From: Campylobacter concisus
Lineage (GTDB): Bacteria > Campylobacterota > Campylobacteria > Campylobacterales > Campylobacteraceae
Reading direction: 5' to 3'
DNA length: 64,000 nucleotides
Assembly: GCF_002913715.1 (NCBI RefSeq)
Contig: NZ_PPCE01000009.1
Coordinates: forward strand, 372,001-436,000
Below the pieces are notes generated by a model, which did no database searches, was not told where the DNA came from, and was given only the letters and a program-made list of their open reading frames with translations. The first letter of the stretch is position 1. Each line of letters opens with the position of its first letter. Shown here piece after piece: positions 63,002 to 64,000 of this stretch. The position numbers were made by a program, and so were the translations under genes.

Positions 63002-63748
63002 ATGAAAAAGACAGCTTTTGTAACTGGTGCAACATCTGGATTTGGCGAGGCGATCGCCAGAAGACTCTCAAAAGAGGGCTACAAGATAGTCGCTCTTGCA
63101 AGGCGAGAAGATAGGCTAAAGAAGCTTGCAAGCGAGCTTGGCGATACGCATATTATCGTAGCTGACATACGCGACAAAGAGGCTGTTTTTAAAGCGGTCG
63201 AGAGCCTGCCTGATAAATTTAAGGATATCGAAGTGCTTGTAAATAACGCTGGTATGGCACTTGGGCTTGAAAAGACGATAGATGCGAAGGTAGAGGACTT
63301 TGAGGCGATGATAGACACCAACGTCAAGGGTCTTATCTACTCGACAAAGGCGGTTTTGCCACTACTTTATAAGCAAGAAAAGGGCTATATCTTTAATATT
63401 GGCTCGACAGCTGGCTCATGGCCATATCCTGGAAGTAACGTTTATGGTGCTACAAAGGCCTTTGTAAAGCAGTTTAGCCTAAATTTAAGAAACGATCTAG
63501 TTGGTACAAATATCAGGGTGACAAACATTGAGCCAGGGCTTTGTAAGACTGAATTTAGCGAGGTTAGATTTAGAGGAGATAAAGCAAAGGCGGATAGTCT
63601 TTATGAAAATACAAATTTCATCACATCTGAGGATATCGCGACGATTTTGGTAAATTGTCTAGATATGCCTGGAAGTGTTAATATAAATAGAGTCGAAGTC
63701 ATGGCGAACACGCAGACTTGGGCTGGACTTGCGATAGAAAAATTTTAA
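63002..63748 (+). CDS. Short-chain dehydrogenase/reductase (YdfG-like)
   Basis: An NAD(P)-dependent oxidoreductase. The 248-aa protein has the Rossmann TGATSGFGEAIARR, VNNAGMAL, catalytic Ser in FNIGSTAGSW and Y-x-x-x-K in YGATKAFVKQF. It resembles YdfG, which acts on 3-hydroxy acids such as allo-threonine or malonic semialdehyde. Substrate not proven. Nine bases after the ankyrin gene. Confidence 0.9.
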   Translation: MKKTAFVTGATSGFGEAIARRLSKEGYKIVALARREDRLKKLASELGDTHIIVADIRDKEAVFKAVESLPDKFKDIEVLVNNAGMALGLEKTIDAKVEDFEAMIDTNVKGLIYSTKAVLPLLYKQEKGYIFNIGSTAGSWPYPGSNVYGATKAFVKQFSLNLRNDLVGTNIRVTNIEPGLCKTEFSEVRFRGDKAKADSLYENTNFITSEDIATILVNCLDMPGSVNINRVEVMANTQTWAGLAIEKF

Positions 63749-63757
63749 GGAGTTCTT

Positions 63758-64000
63758 GTGAGACAAATTTTATTATTACTTTTTTTTAGCGTTGCGCTTT
63801 TTGGTGTCGATCCAGAAGTGGCAAAGAGAAACGCTGAAATTTATGGCGTATTCACGCTTATACCGCCTGTTGTGGCAATAGCACTTGCTTTTATTACAAA
63901 AGACGTCATCTTGTCGCTATTTATAGGTGTTTTTAGCGGAACTTTTCTCATAAATATCATCAATGAAAATATCTTTATGGGTATCGTAAAAGGCTTTACA
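63758..64000 (+). CDS. NhaC-type sodium/proton antiporter family protein (5' part, cut by window edge)
   Basis: The first 81 codons of a membrane protein, with a start GTG at 63758 and AAGGAG six bases upstream. The peptide has a signal-like N-terminus (MRQILLLLFFSVALFG) followed by the amphipathic GVFTLIPPVVAIALAFITKDVILSLFIGVF. This is typical of the first helices of NhaC/Na+-antiporter proteins in campylobacters. The start lies behind the SDR gene, and the frame stays open to the window end. An eight-T run at 63780-63787 sits in the leader. Confidence 0.75.
   Translation, partial: MRQILLLLFFSVALFGVDPEVAKRNAEIYGVFTLIPPVVAIALAFITKDVILSLFIGVFSGTFLINIINENIFMGIVKGFT

Noticed and set aside
63780..63787. 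Eight-T run in the NhaC-type leader, and A7/T8 runs in pilin and ankyrin leaders, as phase-variation switches
   Set aside because: Runs of seven to eight A or T are common in this AT-rich DNA. No long poly-G or poly-C tract, the usual campylobacter switch, occurs in the window.
1..64000. CRISPR array, insertion sequence, integrase, restriction-modification or toxin-antitoxin genes
   Set aside because: I looked for spaced direct repeats, terminal repeats with a transposase, and recombinase or methylase motifs, and saw none.

Overview
The window is chromosomal DNA from a bacterium of the Campylobacterota, most like the Campylobacter concisus/curvus/fetus side of the genus. The evidence is an AT-rich genome with densely packed short-overlap operons, gene order that matches what I remember of the C. 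jejuni Cj0837-Cj0856 and Cj0462-Cj0464 blocks, a futalosine menaquinone gene (mqnC), a stand-alone FlhB C-terminal homologue (FlhX), FliW, a receiver-less CheB, a short second-type glutamyl-tRNA synthetase, and a multihaem nitrogen-respiration module that C. jejuni lacks. I see no tRNA, rRNA, CRISPR array, insertion sequence, integrase or phage gene. The window is cut at both ends inside genes: a PBP2 gene at the left and a NhaC-type antiporter at the right.

Layout. 0-10.3 kb: end of mrdA, queC, ybeY, then a long minus-strand run (degenerate Mur-ligase-like protein, metG, small Cys protein, fbp, mobB, slt, yggT, gltX) with one plus-strand lipoprotein gene whose 3' end overlaps slt. 10.4-13.7 kb: mscL, a Crp/Fnr-type regulator, and a tetrahaem/octahaem cytochrome c pair that I read as epsilonproteobacterial hydroxylamine oxidoreductase (haoC-haoA) rather than nrfHA. 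13.9-24.7 kb: metallophosphoesterase and psd, then ychF-pepA-dedA-apt-(coiled coil)-rpiB, a DUF4139 protein, and a site-2-protease-like gene with lepB and folD. 24.7-32 kb: a plus-strand run with a monohaem cytochrome, hemL, two membrane proteins, an MFS carrier, a FliK-like protein, flhX, then cheB-cheR. 32-36.6 kb: MFS carrier with two NlpE-like lipoproteins, then an SPFH/NfeD pair and a His-rich lipoprotein. 36.7-40.8 kb: mqnC, an M16 protein without the zinc motif, recG. 40.9-47 kb: Excalibur protein, a metal/siderophore-type ABC transporter, and a quinol-dependent nitric oxide reductase followed by a DUF1523 protein. 47-54.5 kb: a decayed stretch, hpf, and a four-gene minor-pilin cluster headed by a 1,405-residue exported protein. 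54.5-64 kb: fliW, bamD, lon, an empty 490-bp gap, ogt, acnB, ankyrin protein, SDR and the start of nhaC.

Functional picture. The accessory genes give anaerobic nitrogen chemistry: an octahaem enzyme that should reduce nitrite or hydroxylamine to ammonium, with its quinol-oxidising anchor, a regulator and a matching dyad, and separately a qNor for nitric oxide behind an Fnr-like site. The second notable accessory element is a surface-appendage tip module: three prepilin-like proteins plus a giant MshQ/PilY1-like protein. This is my best candidate for an undescribed system in the window. The rest is housekeeping: translation, cell wall, phospholipid and cofactor synthesis, motility and chemotaxis, and outer-membrane assembly.
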